Shown piece by piece: positions 54,556-64,000 of a stretch of 64,000 nucleotides of DNA (position 1 is its first letter; each line of letters opens with the position of its first letter). Under the pieces are notes generated by a model. That model worked only from the letters and a program-made list of their open reading frames with translations, had not been told where the DNA came from and made no database searches. Origin of the DNA: Andeanibacterium sp036384795 (GTDB lineage: Bacteria; Pseudomonadota; Alphaproteobacteria; Sphingomonadales; Sphingomonadaceae); contig DASVLP010000088.1 in NCBI GenBank assembly GCA_036384795.1, positions 17,662-81,661 of the forward strand, written 5' to 3'. The translations under genes and the position numbers were made by a program.

Positions 54556-54930
54556 TCAGGCGAAGAGCGGCGGCCCCCTTGTCGGCGGGCGCGCGGCGTG
54601 AAGGCCGGCGACGATCTGGGCGACCGGCAGCGCCACATGCACTTCCGCTTGCGGCGCGGGCGCAGCGGCGAGCTGCGGCAGCGCAGGCGTGTCGAGCGCC
54701 TGGCCGAGCATGCCGTATGGACAAGGGTCGTGATGCGTCCGGTCGCCCGCATCGCCGGGCTTGAGCTTGCCGTCGGGGCCGAGCACCGCGTCGACCATGC
54801 CCTGGCCGGTGCACAGCGTGATGTGCACGCCGCCCGCATCGGCGGTCGGCATCCACCCGGTCGGCACCAGCGCGCGCGTCGCCAGCAGCAGGGCGATCAG
54901 CGGCAGCAGCAGCGGATGGCGGCGGGTCAT
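54556..54930 (-). CDS. DUF2946-like small exported protein
   Basis: 124 residues from ATG 54930. Signal-like helix RHPLLLPLIALLLATRALVP, the conserved GWMPT element, and two cysteines (ITLCTGQG, HDPCPYG) in a His-containing mature part. It ends in a Pro/Arg-rich RPPTRGPPLFA, typical of DUF2946. DUF2946 genes are often next to TonB receptors for copper. The TonB-receptor gene starts 43 bases downstream. Confidence 0.8.
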   Translation of the reverse strand: MTRRHPLLLPLIALLLATRALVPTGWMPTADAGGVHITLCTGQGMVDAVLGPDGKLKPGDAGDRTHHDPCPYGMLGQALDTPALPQLAAAPAPQAEVHVALPVAQIVAGLHAARPPTRGPPLFA

Positions 54931-55093
54931 TGCGCCGCAGGCGCTAGGCCGATGATCGGCGCGAGTAAAGTGCTGGTGCATGCCCTGCATAGTTGCCCCG
55001 GCCGGCACTCCCGATCCGGTGCCGAATGGCGACTGGTGCGTTGTGCTGGCGAAGCCGCGTTCCGACGAACGCGCACGCACGAAGAGGAACAGC

Positions 55094-56020
55094 ATGACAG
55101 CAGCGTCCTGGAGCATCGCGATCCACGGTGGTGCGGGGGTGATGGATCGCGCGAAGATGCCGCCCGGGTTGCAGGCGGAATACGAAGCCGCGCTCGGCGC
55201 CGCGCTCGACGCCGGGGTCGCCGTGCTGGAACGCGGCGGCAGCGCGCTCGATGCGGTCGAGGAGGCGGTGATCGCGCTCGAGAACGATCCGCATTTCAAC
55301 GCCGGGCGTGGGGCGGTGTTCACTTACGAAGGCACGATCGAGCACGACGCCGCGATCATGGACGGCGCGAGCCTCCAGGCCGGCGCTGTGGCGGGGGTGA
55401 GCGGGGTCAAGAACCCGGTGCGGCTCGCCCGCGCGATCATGGCGGATGGCACGCACGTGTTCCTCTCCGGCAAGGGCGCCGAGGAATTCGCGCGTGCGCA
55501 CGGGACCGAACTCGCGCCTCCCGAATGGTTCGCCACCCCCGAACGCCGGCGCCAGTGGGAGGAAATGAAAGCCAAGACCTCCGGCTGGTTCGACGCGGAG
55601 GTGAAGTTCGGCACGGTCGGCGCGGTCGCCTGCGATATACGCGGGCATGTCGCCGCCGCGACCTCGACCGGCGGGCTCACCGGCAAGCGGTGGGGGCGGA
55701 TCGGGGATTCGCCGGTGATCGGCGCCGGCACGTACGCCGACGATCGCGCCGGCGCGGTCAGCGCGACCGGATCGGGCGAATACTTCATCCGCGCGGGCGT
55801 CGCGCACGAATTGTGCGCGCGCATGCGTCTGCTTGGTGACGACGCGCAGGCGGCCGCCGATGCCGCGATCGCCGAGGTCGGCGCGTTGGGCGGCGACGGC
55901 GGGGTGATCGTCGCCGCACCCAATGGCGACACGGCGTTCGCATTCAATACGCCGGGAATGTACCGCGCGCGGGCCGACGGCAGTGGCTTGCGAGAAGTGG
56001 CGATTTTCCGCGACTCCTAG
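55094..56020 (+). CDS. iaaA: Isoaspartyl peptidase / L-asparaginase (Ntn hydrolase)
   Basis: 308 residues from ATG 55094. It shows the type 2 asparaginase layout: IAIHGGAGVMDRAKMP, HFNAGRGAVFTYEG, AIMDGASLQAGAVAGV, and the autoprocessing nucleophile Thr in KFGTVGAVACDIRGHVAAATSTGG. The protein cleaves itself into alpha and beta chains and hydrolyses isoaspartyl dipeptides. Its stop overlaps the stop of the convergent RDD gene. Confidence 0.94.
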   Translation: MTAASWSIAIHGGAGVMDRAKMPPGLQAEYEAALGAALDAGVAVLERGGSALDAVEEAVIALENDPHFNAGRGAVFTYEGTIEHDAAIMDGASLQAGAVAGVSGVKNPVRLARAIMADGTHVFLSGKGAEEFARAHGTELAPPEWFATPERRRQWEEMKAKTSGWFDAEVKFGTVGAVACDIRGHVAAATSTGGLTGKRWGRIGDSPVIGAGTYADDRAGAVSATGSGEYFIRAGVAHELCARMRLLGDDAQAAADAAIAEVGALGGDGGVIVAAPNGDTAFAFNTPGMYRARADGSGLREVAIFRDS

Positions 56021-56919
56021 CTGTACTTATCCGCCTTGCGCTTGCCGAAGCGCATGTCGCGCTCAAGCTTGGCGCGCAGCTGGGCGTAGAACGCCTCGAG
56101 GAACGCGCGCTCGTCGCCCGAGCCTGCGTTCCAGCCGATCTTGGTGCAGATCGCTTCCGCCACTGCGACCAGCGCCGCCTGCTGATCGTCTCGCAGGACC
56201 TGCTCGAGCGCCTGCAACTCATACTCGCCGTAGATCGACAGCTCGGCGTCGCCGAAGCGGTACGCGGCGCCGGTAGCCGCCGAATGGCCGTGGGCCGCCT
56301 CGCCCAGCGACAGCGCCTGCTCGAGCTTGCGCTTGGGCGCCTCGACCACCCAGGTGCCGGCGATCAGGTCGCCCGCGCGCATCCGGTCCTTGTTGAAGAA
56401 GATGAACAGCACGAACAGCAGGAACCACGCGAACGCAGCCCAGTTGGCCAGCCCGCCGTGCGCGCTGGCGCTTGCGAGGAAGGCCAGCGGCAGGAAGATC
56501 TCGATGTCGCGCAGGAGGTTGCGCGCAATCACCGCCTCCGCGGTCAGGCGGCCGCCGTCGCGGGCGGCGATGCGGATGCCGGCGGCGCGCTTGCCCGGCG
56601 TCGCGCCGCGCGGGCCGAGTTCGAAGTAGAGGAAATAGCCGTAGCGGAATAGGAACAGCGCCGCGATCCACATCACCGCGAGCAGTTCGAGGCCGGGAGG
56701 AAGATCGTCGCTGTTCCAGCTGCCGATCATCCGCGAGACCACCAAGATCGCGACGAGCGTGACGACCAGCTCGAGAAAGCCGATCAGCATCAGGTCGAGG
56801 ACCAGCGCGCCCGCGCGTGCGCCGCGGCTGCCGAGGGTGAGCGGCAGGACGAGGCCTTCGGGCGTGGTCAGCACCCGCCTGCGCGGCTGGGCCGGATCGC
56901 GGGTGAGGGGAGCGCTCAC
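56017..56919 (-). CDS. RDD-family membrane protein
   Basis: 300 residues from GTG 56919, which overlaps the upstream SpoIIM-like stop (GTGA). The RDD signature region reads RAGALVLDLMLIGFLELV (usually containing Arg-Asp-Asp; here Arg and the single Asp of LDL). FELGPRGATPGKRAAGIRI and NKDRMRAGDLIAGTWVVEAPK follow. Three or four helices, then a ~90-residue cytosolic tail. Function unknown; it belongs to the MoxR/DUF58 module. Confidence 0.85.
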   Translation of the reverse strand: MSAPLTRDPAQPRRRVLTTPEGLVLPLTLGSRGARAGALVLDLMLIGFLELVVTLVAILVVSRMIGSWNSDDLPPGLELLAVMWIAALFLFRYGYFLYFELGPRGATPGKRAAGIRIAARDGGRLTAEAVIARNLLRDIEIFLPLAFLASASAHGGLANWAAFAWFLLFVLFIFFNKDRMRAGDLIAGTWVVEAPKRKLEQALSLGEAAHGHSAATGAAYRFGDAELSIYGEYELQALEQVLRDDQQAALVAVAEAICTKIGWNAGSGDERAFLEAFYAQLRAKLERDMRFGKRKADKYS

Positions 56920-57971
56920 GGCAGGTCCCCTTCGCGCCCGCGGCGAAAGGCGAAGAAATAGGCGAGCCACAACGCCAGCATGAAGCCGCCGACGATGAGC
57001 CGGCTGGTGGTATCGCCCACCAGTTGCCGCCCGTAGCCTTCGAGCATCGCGGCGAACACCAGCATCAGCACCACCCCGATCATCACCGGCGCGGTGCGCC
57101 GCCCGCTCTCCGCCGCCGCGGCCAGCACCGGCCGCGCGCCGGGAAACGCCATCGAGCGGCCGATATGCAACCCGGCCGCGCCCGCGAGCAGAATCGCGAA
57201 CAATTCGGTCGTGCCGTGGATCGACAGCCAAGCGGTGAATTCGACCGTGAGCCCGGCCTCGTGGAACAGCCACAGCATCGCGCCCAATGTCGCCGCGTTC
57301 TGCAGCACCAGCATCAGCGAGGGGATGCCGAACGCGAACCCCAGCGCGAACGCGAGGATCGAGACTTTGGCATTGTTGTCGAACAGGAAGCTCGCGAACG
57401 CGCCCAGCCCTTGCGCGCTTTTCTCGGTGCCGAGCGTCGCCAGCAAGGCCTCGCGCGAAGCGCCGGGCACCCGCGCGTCGGCGAATCCGGTCGGCACCAG
57501 CGCATAGAACCAGCCGGCGTCGCGCGCGACAAGGATCCAGCCGACCACCGCGCCCGCGATCATCACCGCCAGCGCGATGCAGATGTCGAGCCACAAGGAT
57601 CGCACCGCCGCGCTCCAGCCGCCGCCGAAGAAGCGCCTGAGCCAGGCGATCAGCGAGCTGCGCGGCCCATAGACCTGGAACCACGCGCGCTGCACCAGCG
57701 CCTCGAGATAGGCGAGCGTCGCCGCGTCGAGCGAGGTCTCGCGCGCGACCGCCAGGCTGGAGGCGGTGGTGCGGTAAAGCGCCGGCAGCTCCAGCAGGTC
57801 TTCGTCGGAAACCTTGCGCAGGCGGCCGGTCTCCATCCGCCGCACGATCCCCTCGAGCCGCTTCCATTCCTGCTCGCGCTCGAGCCGGAAGCGGTCGGAG
57901 CGCAGCACCGCGGCCGCGATGTCGGGCGGTGCCACGATCTCCGGCTTGCGGAAGAACGGCCCGAGCGCCAC
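56916..57971 (-). CDS. Stage II sporulation protein M-like (SpoIIM/DUF95)
   Basis: 351 residues, GTG start at 57971. A soluble N-terminal region with Leu/Glu-rich helices, then six or so hydrophobic helices. The motif KVSILAFALGFAFGIPSLMLVLQNAATLGAM and FTAWLSIHGTTELFAILLAGAAGLHIG are characteristic. The upstream Shine-Dalgarno (AGGGGAGG, 8 bases before GTG) is contributed by the terminal repeat of the palindromic element 57977-58096. In non-sporulating bacteria the protein is an envelope-module component with no settled role. Confidence 0.9.
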   Translation of the reverse strand: MALGPFFRKPEIVAPPDIAAAVLRSDRFRLEREQEWKRLEGIVRRMETGRLRKVSDEDLLELPALYRTTASSLAVARETSLDAATLAYLEALVQRAWFQVYGPRSSLIAWLRRFFGGGWSAAVRSLWLDICIALAVMIAGAVVGWILVARDAGWFYALVPTGFADARVPGASREALLATLGTEKSAQGLGAFASFLFDNNAKVSILAFALGFAFGIPSLMLVLQNAATLGAMLWLFHEAGLTVEFTAWLSIHGTTELFAILLAGAAGLHIGRSMAFPGARPVLAAAAESGRRTAPVMIGVVLMLVFAAMLEGYGRQLVGDTTSRLIVGGFMLALWLAYFFAFRRGREGDLP

Positions 57972-57976
57972 TTTCA

Positions 57977-58096
57977 GATCCTCCCCTGAAAGGGGAGGGG
58001 GACCGCCGAGCCGAAGGCCCGGTGGGGGAGGGGCGTCACGCCATCGAGAGGGGGATACCCCTGCGGAGCTGCCACCTCCCCTTGCAGGGGAGGATC
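57977..58096. repeat. 120-bp palindromic element between DUF58 and SpoIIM genes (copy B)
   Basis: It begins GATCCTCCCCT and ends AGGGGAGGATC, a perfect 11-bp terminal inverted repeat. End hairpins are CCTCCCC-TGAAA-GGGGAGG and CCTCCCC-TTGC-AGGGGAGG, and an internal GCCGAAGGC hairpin is present. The architecture and G/C tracts match copy A at 26991-27110. It lies 5 bases upstream of the SpoIIM GTG and 17 bases after the DUF58 stop. Confidence 0.85.
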
Positions 58097-58113
58097 GATT
58101 CGGCGAATGCTTC

Positions 58114-59433
58114 TCATCCGATCGCCTCCGCCCGCTTCACTTCGAGATAGCGATCGATCAGCGCATAAGTGATCGCCTGCCACGGCGCCTCGATCACGTC
58201 GACGCCCATCCGCCGCAGCCGCTGGAGCACCACGGCTCGCTGGCGCGCGAGGGTGTCGGCGGTGACCGCGGCGGCGAGCGCGGCGACGGTCGTCGGCGTA
58301 GCGGCGGCGAGCGCGCCCAGCTCGGTGTCCTCGAGCGTCACGAACAGCACCAGGTGGCGCTGGACCAGGCGGCCGACGCTCTCGATCATCAGCTCGGCGC
58401 TGGTCGGATCGGTGAAGTCGGAGAACAACACCACCAGCGATCGGCGCTTGAGCCTGGCCGAAAGCGCGGCGAGGGCGAGGGTGAAGTTGGGCTCTTCCGC
58501 ATGATAGTCGAGCGCGGCGGCGGCCGCTTGCAGGCGGTGGAATTCGCGGGCATCGGCGAGGAACGGGGTGAACAGCTCGGGTCGCCGGGCGAAGCCGAAC
58601 AGCGCGACGCGGTCGCCGCCCTTCAGCGCGACGTACGAGGCGGTGAGCGCGGCGGAAACCGCGCGGTCGATCCGCGGCAGGCCGTCGACCGGCTCGCACA
58701 TCGCCTGCCCGCAATCGAACGCGAACACGATCTGGTTGTTGCGCTCGCTCTCGTTCTCGCGCGCGAGCAGGCGGGTCTGGCGGGCCGAGCTCTTCCAGTC
58801 GATCCGCCGGCGGTCCATCCCCGGCTCGTACTCGCTGAGCGCCTCGAACTGGGTGCCTTCCCCGCGGATGCGCCGGGCGATGATCCCGAACTGCGCATCG
58901 CGCAGGAACGTTTGCAGCAGCGGCGAGCGCACCGGCGAGAGGTCGGGCCAGATGCGCAGCTGCCGGTCGAGCGGTCGGCTATGCTGGCGATGCGCGAGGC
59001 CGAGCGGTCCGGGCCAGCGCAGCCACAGCCGGGCGATCGTGGCTGTGCCGCGGCGGTTGGGGGCAAGCTCGATTTTGCCCGACCAACTGCCGCTCGCGGC
59101 ATCGAGCGACAGGCGGCATTGCCCCCGGCCACCGGGGCCGAGCCGCGGATCGAAGCCGAGCGCCGCTTCCGGAGCGCCGCGGCCGGTGCGTCCGCCGATG
59201 TCGGTCAGCACCGTCAGTTCGACGCCGGAGCCGATCTCGCAGTCCGCCGGCGCGATCACCCGCACGTCGAGCAGGTTTCCCGCCAGCAGCCCATCGAGCA
59301 GCACCAGCACCAGCAGCGCAGCGGCGGCGGCCGGGGCGATCGTCCAGGCCTCCGGCGCGCTCGCCGCGATCACCAGCGCGACCGGCGCGGCGATCGCGGC
59401 AAGCGCCAGTGTGCGGGCGGACGGGACGATCAC
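58114..59433 (-). CDS. DUF58 protein (von Willebrand A-like)
   Basis: 439 residues, GTG start just after the MoxR stop. Two N-terminal helices, then a beta-sandwich linker (VRVIAPADCEIGSGVELTVL) and the DUF58 core GTQFEALSEYEPGMDRRRIDWKSSARQTRLLARENE. A VWA-like region with DCGQAM (MIDAS-type Asp) and a later SDFTDP follows. DUF58 proteins pair with MoxR ATPases as envelope-assembly or stress factors; the exact task is unresolved. Confidence 0.9.
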   Translation of the reverse strand: MIVPSARTLALAAIAAPVALVIAASAPEAWTIAPAAAAALLVLVLLDGLLAGNLLDVRVIAPADCEIGSGVELTVLTDIGGRTGRGAPEAALGFDPRLGPGGRGQCRLSLDAASGSWSGKIELAPNRRGTATIARLWLRWPGPLGLAHRQHSRPLDRQLRIWPDLSPVRSPLLQTFLRDAQFGIIARRIRGEGTQFEALSEYEPGMDRRRIDWKSSARQTRLLARENESERNNQIVFAFDCGQAMCEPVDGLPRIDRAVSAALTASYVALKGGDRVALFGFARRPELFTPFLADAREFHRLQAAAAALDYHAEEPNFTLALAALSARLKRRSLVVLFSDFTDPTSAELMIESVGRLVQRHLVLFVTLEDTELGALAAATPTTVAALAAAVTADTLARQRAVVLQRLRRMGVDVIEAPWQAITYALIDRYLEVKRAEAIG

Positions 59434-59434
59434 G

Positions 59435-60393
<959 letters not shown>

Positions 60394-60397
<4 letters not shown>

Positions 60398-61698
60398 GGC
60401 GAAAGGCTCCCTTCGAGCTCCTTGAGCGCCTGCGCGGATCGCAGCAGGTCGTGGCTTCCCCGCGCACGGCGCAACGTTTCGGCCGGGTTGGAGAATGCAT
60501 GCGGCGGCAGCCCACGCGCTTCGAGCAGGCGGTCGATCTCGGCTTCGTCGCGCTCGGCGCCGCTCGCTTGCCGCAGTCCGAGCAGCCCGGCCAAACGCGC
60601 GCGCAGCATCGCCGCGTAAGGCGCGCCGAGCAGATGCAGCCGGCGCGAGCGCTGGATCAGCGCCGCCCCGTTTACCGCGAGCTGGCGCTTGCCGAACGCG
60701 AACGCCGGCACCTCGGCAAGCGGCGGGCCGAACCGGCGATAGCCCCGCCACCCGATCACCAGCGCGGCAAGGATCAGGCACAGCGTGGCGGCGAGGAACG
60801 GCGGCGAGAATGCGAGCGTCAGCAGGTTCTTGGAAGCACCGAGCCCGTTCAGCGTAAGGTCGAACGTGACCGGCCAACTGCTGCCATCCATCGTGGCCTT
60901 GACCAGTGCTGTTGCCAGCAGCGCCCGGTTCTGGTCGGCCAGGCCGTAGTTGTCGAGCAGGTCGGGCTCGGCAACGATCACCACCGGGAAAGCATCCCGA
61001 TCCTCCTGCCGGCCGGCCGGCGGGCGGACGTCCGCCGCCGCGTCGAGTGCGGGATATCGGCCGGTATCGTCCCAATAACCTGCGAGCGTGCGGCCCGCGC
61101 CGTCCGACACCAGCGGAACCAGGTTGTTGCCAACCGCGGACAGCACCCGCTGCGGATCGGGGAAGCGCCCTTCCATTCCTATGCCGCTCCAGCGGGCCTG
61201 CGCGCCTTTCAGCGCCTGGATCTGGGGCTTGAGCGCCTTGTCGTCCATCAAGTCGGCCGCCCAACTCGGCGTGGCGGCACCGACGAGCTGCACCCAGCCC
61301 GGCTGTTTCCTCACGTCCAGGCGGGTGGGCAGCGGTACCGCGAACCACTTCGGCAGGATCACCAGCGTCGGCCCGGCATAGCGGCGCATGCGGATGATGC
61401 GGTTGAGCTCGTCGGCATCCGCGCCGGCTGCTGGGGTCAGCACCAGCAAAGCCCGCTCGGTGTAACGCGCTTGGCTGCGCGACAGCGACACACGGTAGCC
61501 CTGCTTCTCCAGCAATGCGGCGAACCCGGCGAATCCGTTGAGGCCCTTGGCCGCCGCATGGCCGCCGCCGTCGTTGAAGTCGCCACCGGTCTCGCTTGCG
61601 CCGACCAGGTAAAGCGTCGCGATGAACGCGATCGCCCCCAGAACCAGCATCGCGAGCAAGGCGCGCGGGCTGAAGGGCGAGGCGGCGGTCGCGGTCAT
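60394..61698 (-). CDS. DUF4350-domain membrane protein
   Basis: 434 residues from ATG 61698, overlapping the DUF4129 stop (ATGA). N-terminal helix LLAMLVLGAIAFIATLYLVG. The DUF4350-like part is a cytosolic or periplasmic alpha/beta domain with GGGHAAAKGLNGFAGFAALLEKQGYRV and VVIVAEPDLLDNYGLADQNRALL. A second helix follows near residue 290, then an Arg/Leu-rich tail. It belongs to the MoxR module. The function is not known. Confidence 0.78.
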
Positions 61699-62351
61699 GC
61701 CGGTGCCCGTTCGAGATCGGCCAACGCGAAATCGGCGTAGGCGGCGCGCGCCGCCTGCCAATCGGCGAGGTCGAGCTGGCGCAGCGCGAACAGGCTTCGC
61801 TCGACCCGCTCGGCGATCGCCGCGAATGCGCGGCGTGCGCGCTCGGGCAGGGCCGGCAGGCCGGCGATCTCGCGCGCGGTGCTTGCCGGCCCAAGCCAGT
61901 GCGGCCGCGCGGCGGCGATCTGCTCGACGCTGCGCTTCAGCAGCAGGTGCGTGGCCTCGCCGTAGCGGCCCTCGGCGGCAAGCCGGTCCGCGTCTTCGAG
62001 CAGCGCCTGCGCCGCGCCGCGATCGGGGGTCCAATCGTCGCCCGCCTGCGCGCGTTTGCGCAGGCGCAGCGACAACACCGGTTGCAGCAGCCGCCACAGC
62101 AGGAGCAATACCAGCGCCACCGCGATCGCCAGCAGCACCCACTTGAAGACCGGCCAGGAAATCCCGATCGCTTCCCCGAGCCGGCCGAAAATCCGCGCCA
62201 GAAAATCGCCGATCGCCTTGAGCAATTCGTAGAGCCAGCCGCTGGGCGGCTTTGCCGGGGGAACCTCGACCGGGGCGAACTGGATGTCGTGGCTCGCGCG
62301 CACCTGCTGCCACGCGCGCACCGCGTCGGCCGGAGAGGCCGCGCCGGTCAT
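61695..62351 (-). CDS. DUF4129-domain membrane protein
   Basis: 218 residues from ATG 62351, with GGGGGA upstream. A helix around residues 60-95 (PVFKWVLLAIAVALVLLLLWRLL) and the C-terminal DUF4129 region (AQALLEDADRLAAEGRYGEATHLLLKRSVEQI, TAREIAGLPALPERAR). It is the first gene of the overlapping unit DUF4129 - DUF4350 - MoxR - DUF58 - SpoIIM - RDD, which suggests coordinated synthesis of a membrane complex. Confidence 0.82.
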   Translation of the reverse strand: MTGAASPADAVRAWQQVRASHDIQFAPVEVPPAKPPSGWLYELLKAIGDFLARIFGRLGEAIGISWPVFKWVLLAIAVALVLLLLWRLLQPVLSLRLRKRAQAGDDWTPDRGAAQALLEDADRLAAEGRYGEATHLLLKRSVEQIAAARPHWLGPASTAREIAGLPALPERARRAFAAIAERVERSLFALRQLDLADWQAARAAYADFALADLERAPA

Positions 62352-62418
62352 GTCCCCCGTTCCCCTCGTCACGACACGACAGGTGGCATGGGGCGGGAGA
62401 CGGTGCAACCGGGTTGAA

Positions 62419-63312
62419 TCAGCCCCGGTCGCGCGCCTGCCGGTAGCTGCCGAGCAGCCGCAGCGCCTTGCAGTGGAATTCGAGTTCCTCGAGCGCCCGG
62501 TCGACCGTCGGCTCCCCCGGTCGCCCGACGATGTCGGCGTAGAACATCGTCGCCGAAAAGCCCGCGCCGTTCTGATAGCTTTCGAGCTTGGTCATGTTGA
62601 CGCCGTTGGTGGCGAAGCCGCCCAGCGCCTTGTACAGCGCGGCGGGAATGTTCTTCACCTCGAACACGAATGTGGTCATCGCCGGCTCCTCGGCCAGCGT
62701 CGCCGGATCGAGCGGCTGTTTGGCGAGCAGCACGAAGCGCGTCATGTTGTCGTGCGCGTCCTCGATTTCCTCGGCGACGATCCGCAGGCCATAGAGCTCG
62801 GCGGCGATCGCGGGGGCAACCGCGCAAGCGGCCGGGTCGCCCATTTCCTTGACGTAGGCCGCCGCACCCGCGGTGTCGGCATAAGCCATCGGGACGATCG
62901 CGCGTTCGCGCAGATACTTGCGCGTCTGGCCAAGCGCCTGGGGGTGGCTGTAGGCGGCGGCGAACGGCCCTTCGACCAATCCCATCAGCGCATAGGAGAT
63001 CGGCAGGAAGTATTCGCCGACGATGTGGAGCCCGCTTTCGGGCAGCAGGAAATGGATGTCGGCCACCCGCCCGTGCTGCGAATTCTCGATCGGGATGATC
63101 GCCGCGCCCGCCTTGCCCTGCTTCACCGCGTCGAGCGCATCCTCGAAGCTGAAGCACGGCAGCGGCAGCGATCCCGGCGCATAGTCCATCGCCGCGCGGT
63201 GCGAATTCGCGCCCGGCGCGCCCTGGAACGCGATCGCGCGGGCCGGGTCTTCCGCCGCGGCGGAGACCATCCTTTCGACCAGCGCGAGCGCGGGGGCGGG
63301 AAAGCTGTGCAT
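62419..63312 (-). CDS. pheA: Prephenate dehydratase
   Basis: 297 residues, monofunctional (no chorismate mutase domain). The catalytic domain shows AIAFQGAPGANSHRAAM, PIENSQHGRVADIHFLL and DNMTRFVLL with the catalytic Thr. The C-terminal ACT domain carries KNIPAALYKALGGFATNGVNMTKLESYQ, where ESYQ stands for the ESRP seen in other groups and probably binds Phe. It converts prephenate to phenylpyruvate. It lies downstream of the membrane-cytochrome gene, divergently. Confidence 0.96.
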   Translation of the reverse strand: MHSFPAPALALVERMVSAAAEDPARAIAFQGAPGANSHRAAMDYAPGSLPLPCFSFEDALDAVKQGKAGAAIIPIENSQHGRVADIHFLLPESGLHIVGEYFLPISYALMGLVEGPFAAAYSHPQALGQTRKYLRERAIVPMAYADTAGAAAYVKEMGDPAACAVAPAIAAELYGLRIVAEEIEDAHDNMTRFVLLAKQPLDPATLAEEPAMTTFVFEVKNIPAALYKALGGFATNGVNMTKLESYQNGAGFSATMFYADIVGRPGEPTVDRALEELEFHCKALRLLGSYRQARDRG

Positions 63313-63428
63313 GGCCGCAAGCCCCTAATGAGGGCGGTTCGCGGCGACAAGCCACTATGGCACTTGCGAAGGCGGCAGGGGCTGACTAGAGCGGCGCCGA
63401 ACTCTCAACCGCCCGGATTGCTTCACGG

Positions 63429-64000
63429 ATGACCGACCGCTCCAATACGATCTTCGGCTGGCTGCTTTTCTGCGGCATTATCGCCCTCGGCCTGTCGCAT
63501 CTCAGCGCGGCCTATTTCCGCGCCGGCAAGGAGCAGCGCCCGGCGACGATGGGCTATGCGATCGCCGGAGTGGTGGAAGAAGGCGCAGGCGCCGCCTCGG
63601 GCCCGTCGTTCACCGAGCTGCTCGCCACGGCCGATCCCGCAGCGGGCGAGAAAGTCTTCGCCAAGTGCATGGCCTGCCACACGATCGATCAGGGCGCGCC
63701 GAACGGCATCGGCCCGAACCTCTACGGCACGGTGGGTGAGGATATCGGCAAGGGCAAGGGCGGGTTCGCGTTCTCGGACGCGCTGTCCGGCAAAGGCGGC
63801 AAGTGGACGTTCGACAACCTCGACAAGTGGTTGACCAGCCCGAAGGCGTTTGCGCCGGGCACCAAGATGACCTTCGCGGGCCTGCCGGATGCGAAGGACC
63901 GCGCGAACGTCGTCGCGTTCCTCAACTCGAAGGGCTCGAACCTGCCGCTGCCCAAGCCCGAAGCGAAGCCGGCCGCGGCCGCCAGCGGCGCGGCGACGCC
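63429..64000 (+). CDS. Membrane-anchored cytochrome c (partial)
   Basis: About 190 residues visible from ATG 63429; the gene runs off the right edge. An N-terminal uncleaved helix (TIFGWLLFCGIIALGLSHLSAAYF) is followed by a c-type cytochrome domain. Haem attachment KCMACHTID, then GIGPNLYGTVGEDIGKGKGGFAFS, the axial Met in PGTKMTFAGL, and ANVVAFLNSKG. A Pro/Lys/Ala-rich tail begins before the edge. It resembles the alphaproteobacterial CycM type, which carries electrons from bc1 to terminal oxidase. Confidence 0.93.
   Translation, partial: MTDRSNTIFGWLLFCGIIALGLSHLSAAYFRAGKEQRPATMGYAIAGVVEEGAGAASGPSFTELLATADPAAGEKVFAKCMACHTIDQGAPNGIGPNLYGTVGEDIGKGKGGFAFSDALSGKGGKWTFDNLDKWLTSPKAFAPGTKMTFAGLPDAKDRANVVAFLNSKGSNLPLPKPEAKPAAAASGAAT

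Noticed and set aside
56017..57867. Single long protein combining the RDD and SpoIIM regions
   Set aside because: The N-terminal half is an alternative frame of the SpoIIM gene; the RDD protein starts at GTG 56919 with a GTGA overlap.

Overview
This window looks like a chromosomal segment of a GC-rich alphaproteobacterium, most probably a member of the Sphingomonadales. The evidence is the very GC-rich third codon positions, the neighbourhoods rpsT next to dnaA, mutM-ubiE-ubiB-coaBC-dut and secB-timA-mltA-smr, and a REP-like palindrome of a type common in sphingomonads. That placement is inference from gene order and protein character; no database was consulted. There are no rRNA or tRNA genes, CRISPR arrays, prophage genes, transposase genes or integrases. 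Almost all of the DNA is coding, and many genes overlap by 1-23 bases.

Layout. 1-5.4 kb: the end of dapE, then dapB, a voltage-gated-type K+ channel and nth as a minus-strand operon, divergent from a sirtuin deacylase and an AT-richer GNAT gene, followed by an E1-like (MoeB/ThiF) gene and a DUF983 gene. 5.5-15.8 kb: dnaA, rpsT, mutM, an EamA exporter, ubiE-ubiB, a polytopic membrane protein, a DUF4345-like gene, coaBC with an exceptionally long acidic linker, and dut. 15.9-19.5 kb: a small signalling cluster (PilZ protein, single-domain receiver, CHASE4-like/GGDEF/EAL protein). 19.6-27.5 kb: two exported proteins, the secB-murJ-trpS operon, and timA-mltA-smr. 27.5-33.0 kb: a MerR/TipAS regulator, katG, ahpF and ahpC (peroxide defence). 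33.3-38.8 kb: an exported protein, a YdeI-like protein, aroC, then ruvA and ruvB separated by an AT-rich exported protein and a ParDE-type toxin-antitoxin pair. 38.9-50.9 kb: a serine-rich surface protein with a PEP-CTERM-like tail, acnA, two convergent L,D-transpeptidases of different families, a retropepsin-like protease, a GNAT gene, ispG, a ZntB-like transporter, a flavin monooxygenase and another GNAT gene. 50.9-54.9 kb: a DUF2946 / TonB receptor / PepSY-TM operon that looks like metal (perhaps copper) handling. 55.1-64 kb: isoaspartyl peptidase, a tightly overlapping envelope module (DUF4129, DUF4350, MoxR, DUF58, SpoIIM/DUF95, RDD), pheA, and the start of a membrane-anchored cytochrome c gene.

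The most unusual structural signal is a pair of ~120-bp palindromic elements with terminal inverted repeats. One lies inside the reading frame of smr and adds about 40 codons. The other lies between the DUF58 and SpoIIM genes, and its terminal repeat appears to supply the Shine-Dalgarno sequence of the SpoIIM gene. The second is a toxin-antitoxin module stitched into the ruvA-ruvB transcription unit through stop/start overlaps. Candidate regulatory dyads lie upstream of coaBC, katG and ahpC, and a receiver gene may start at ATT.
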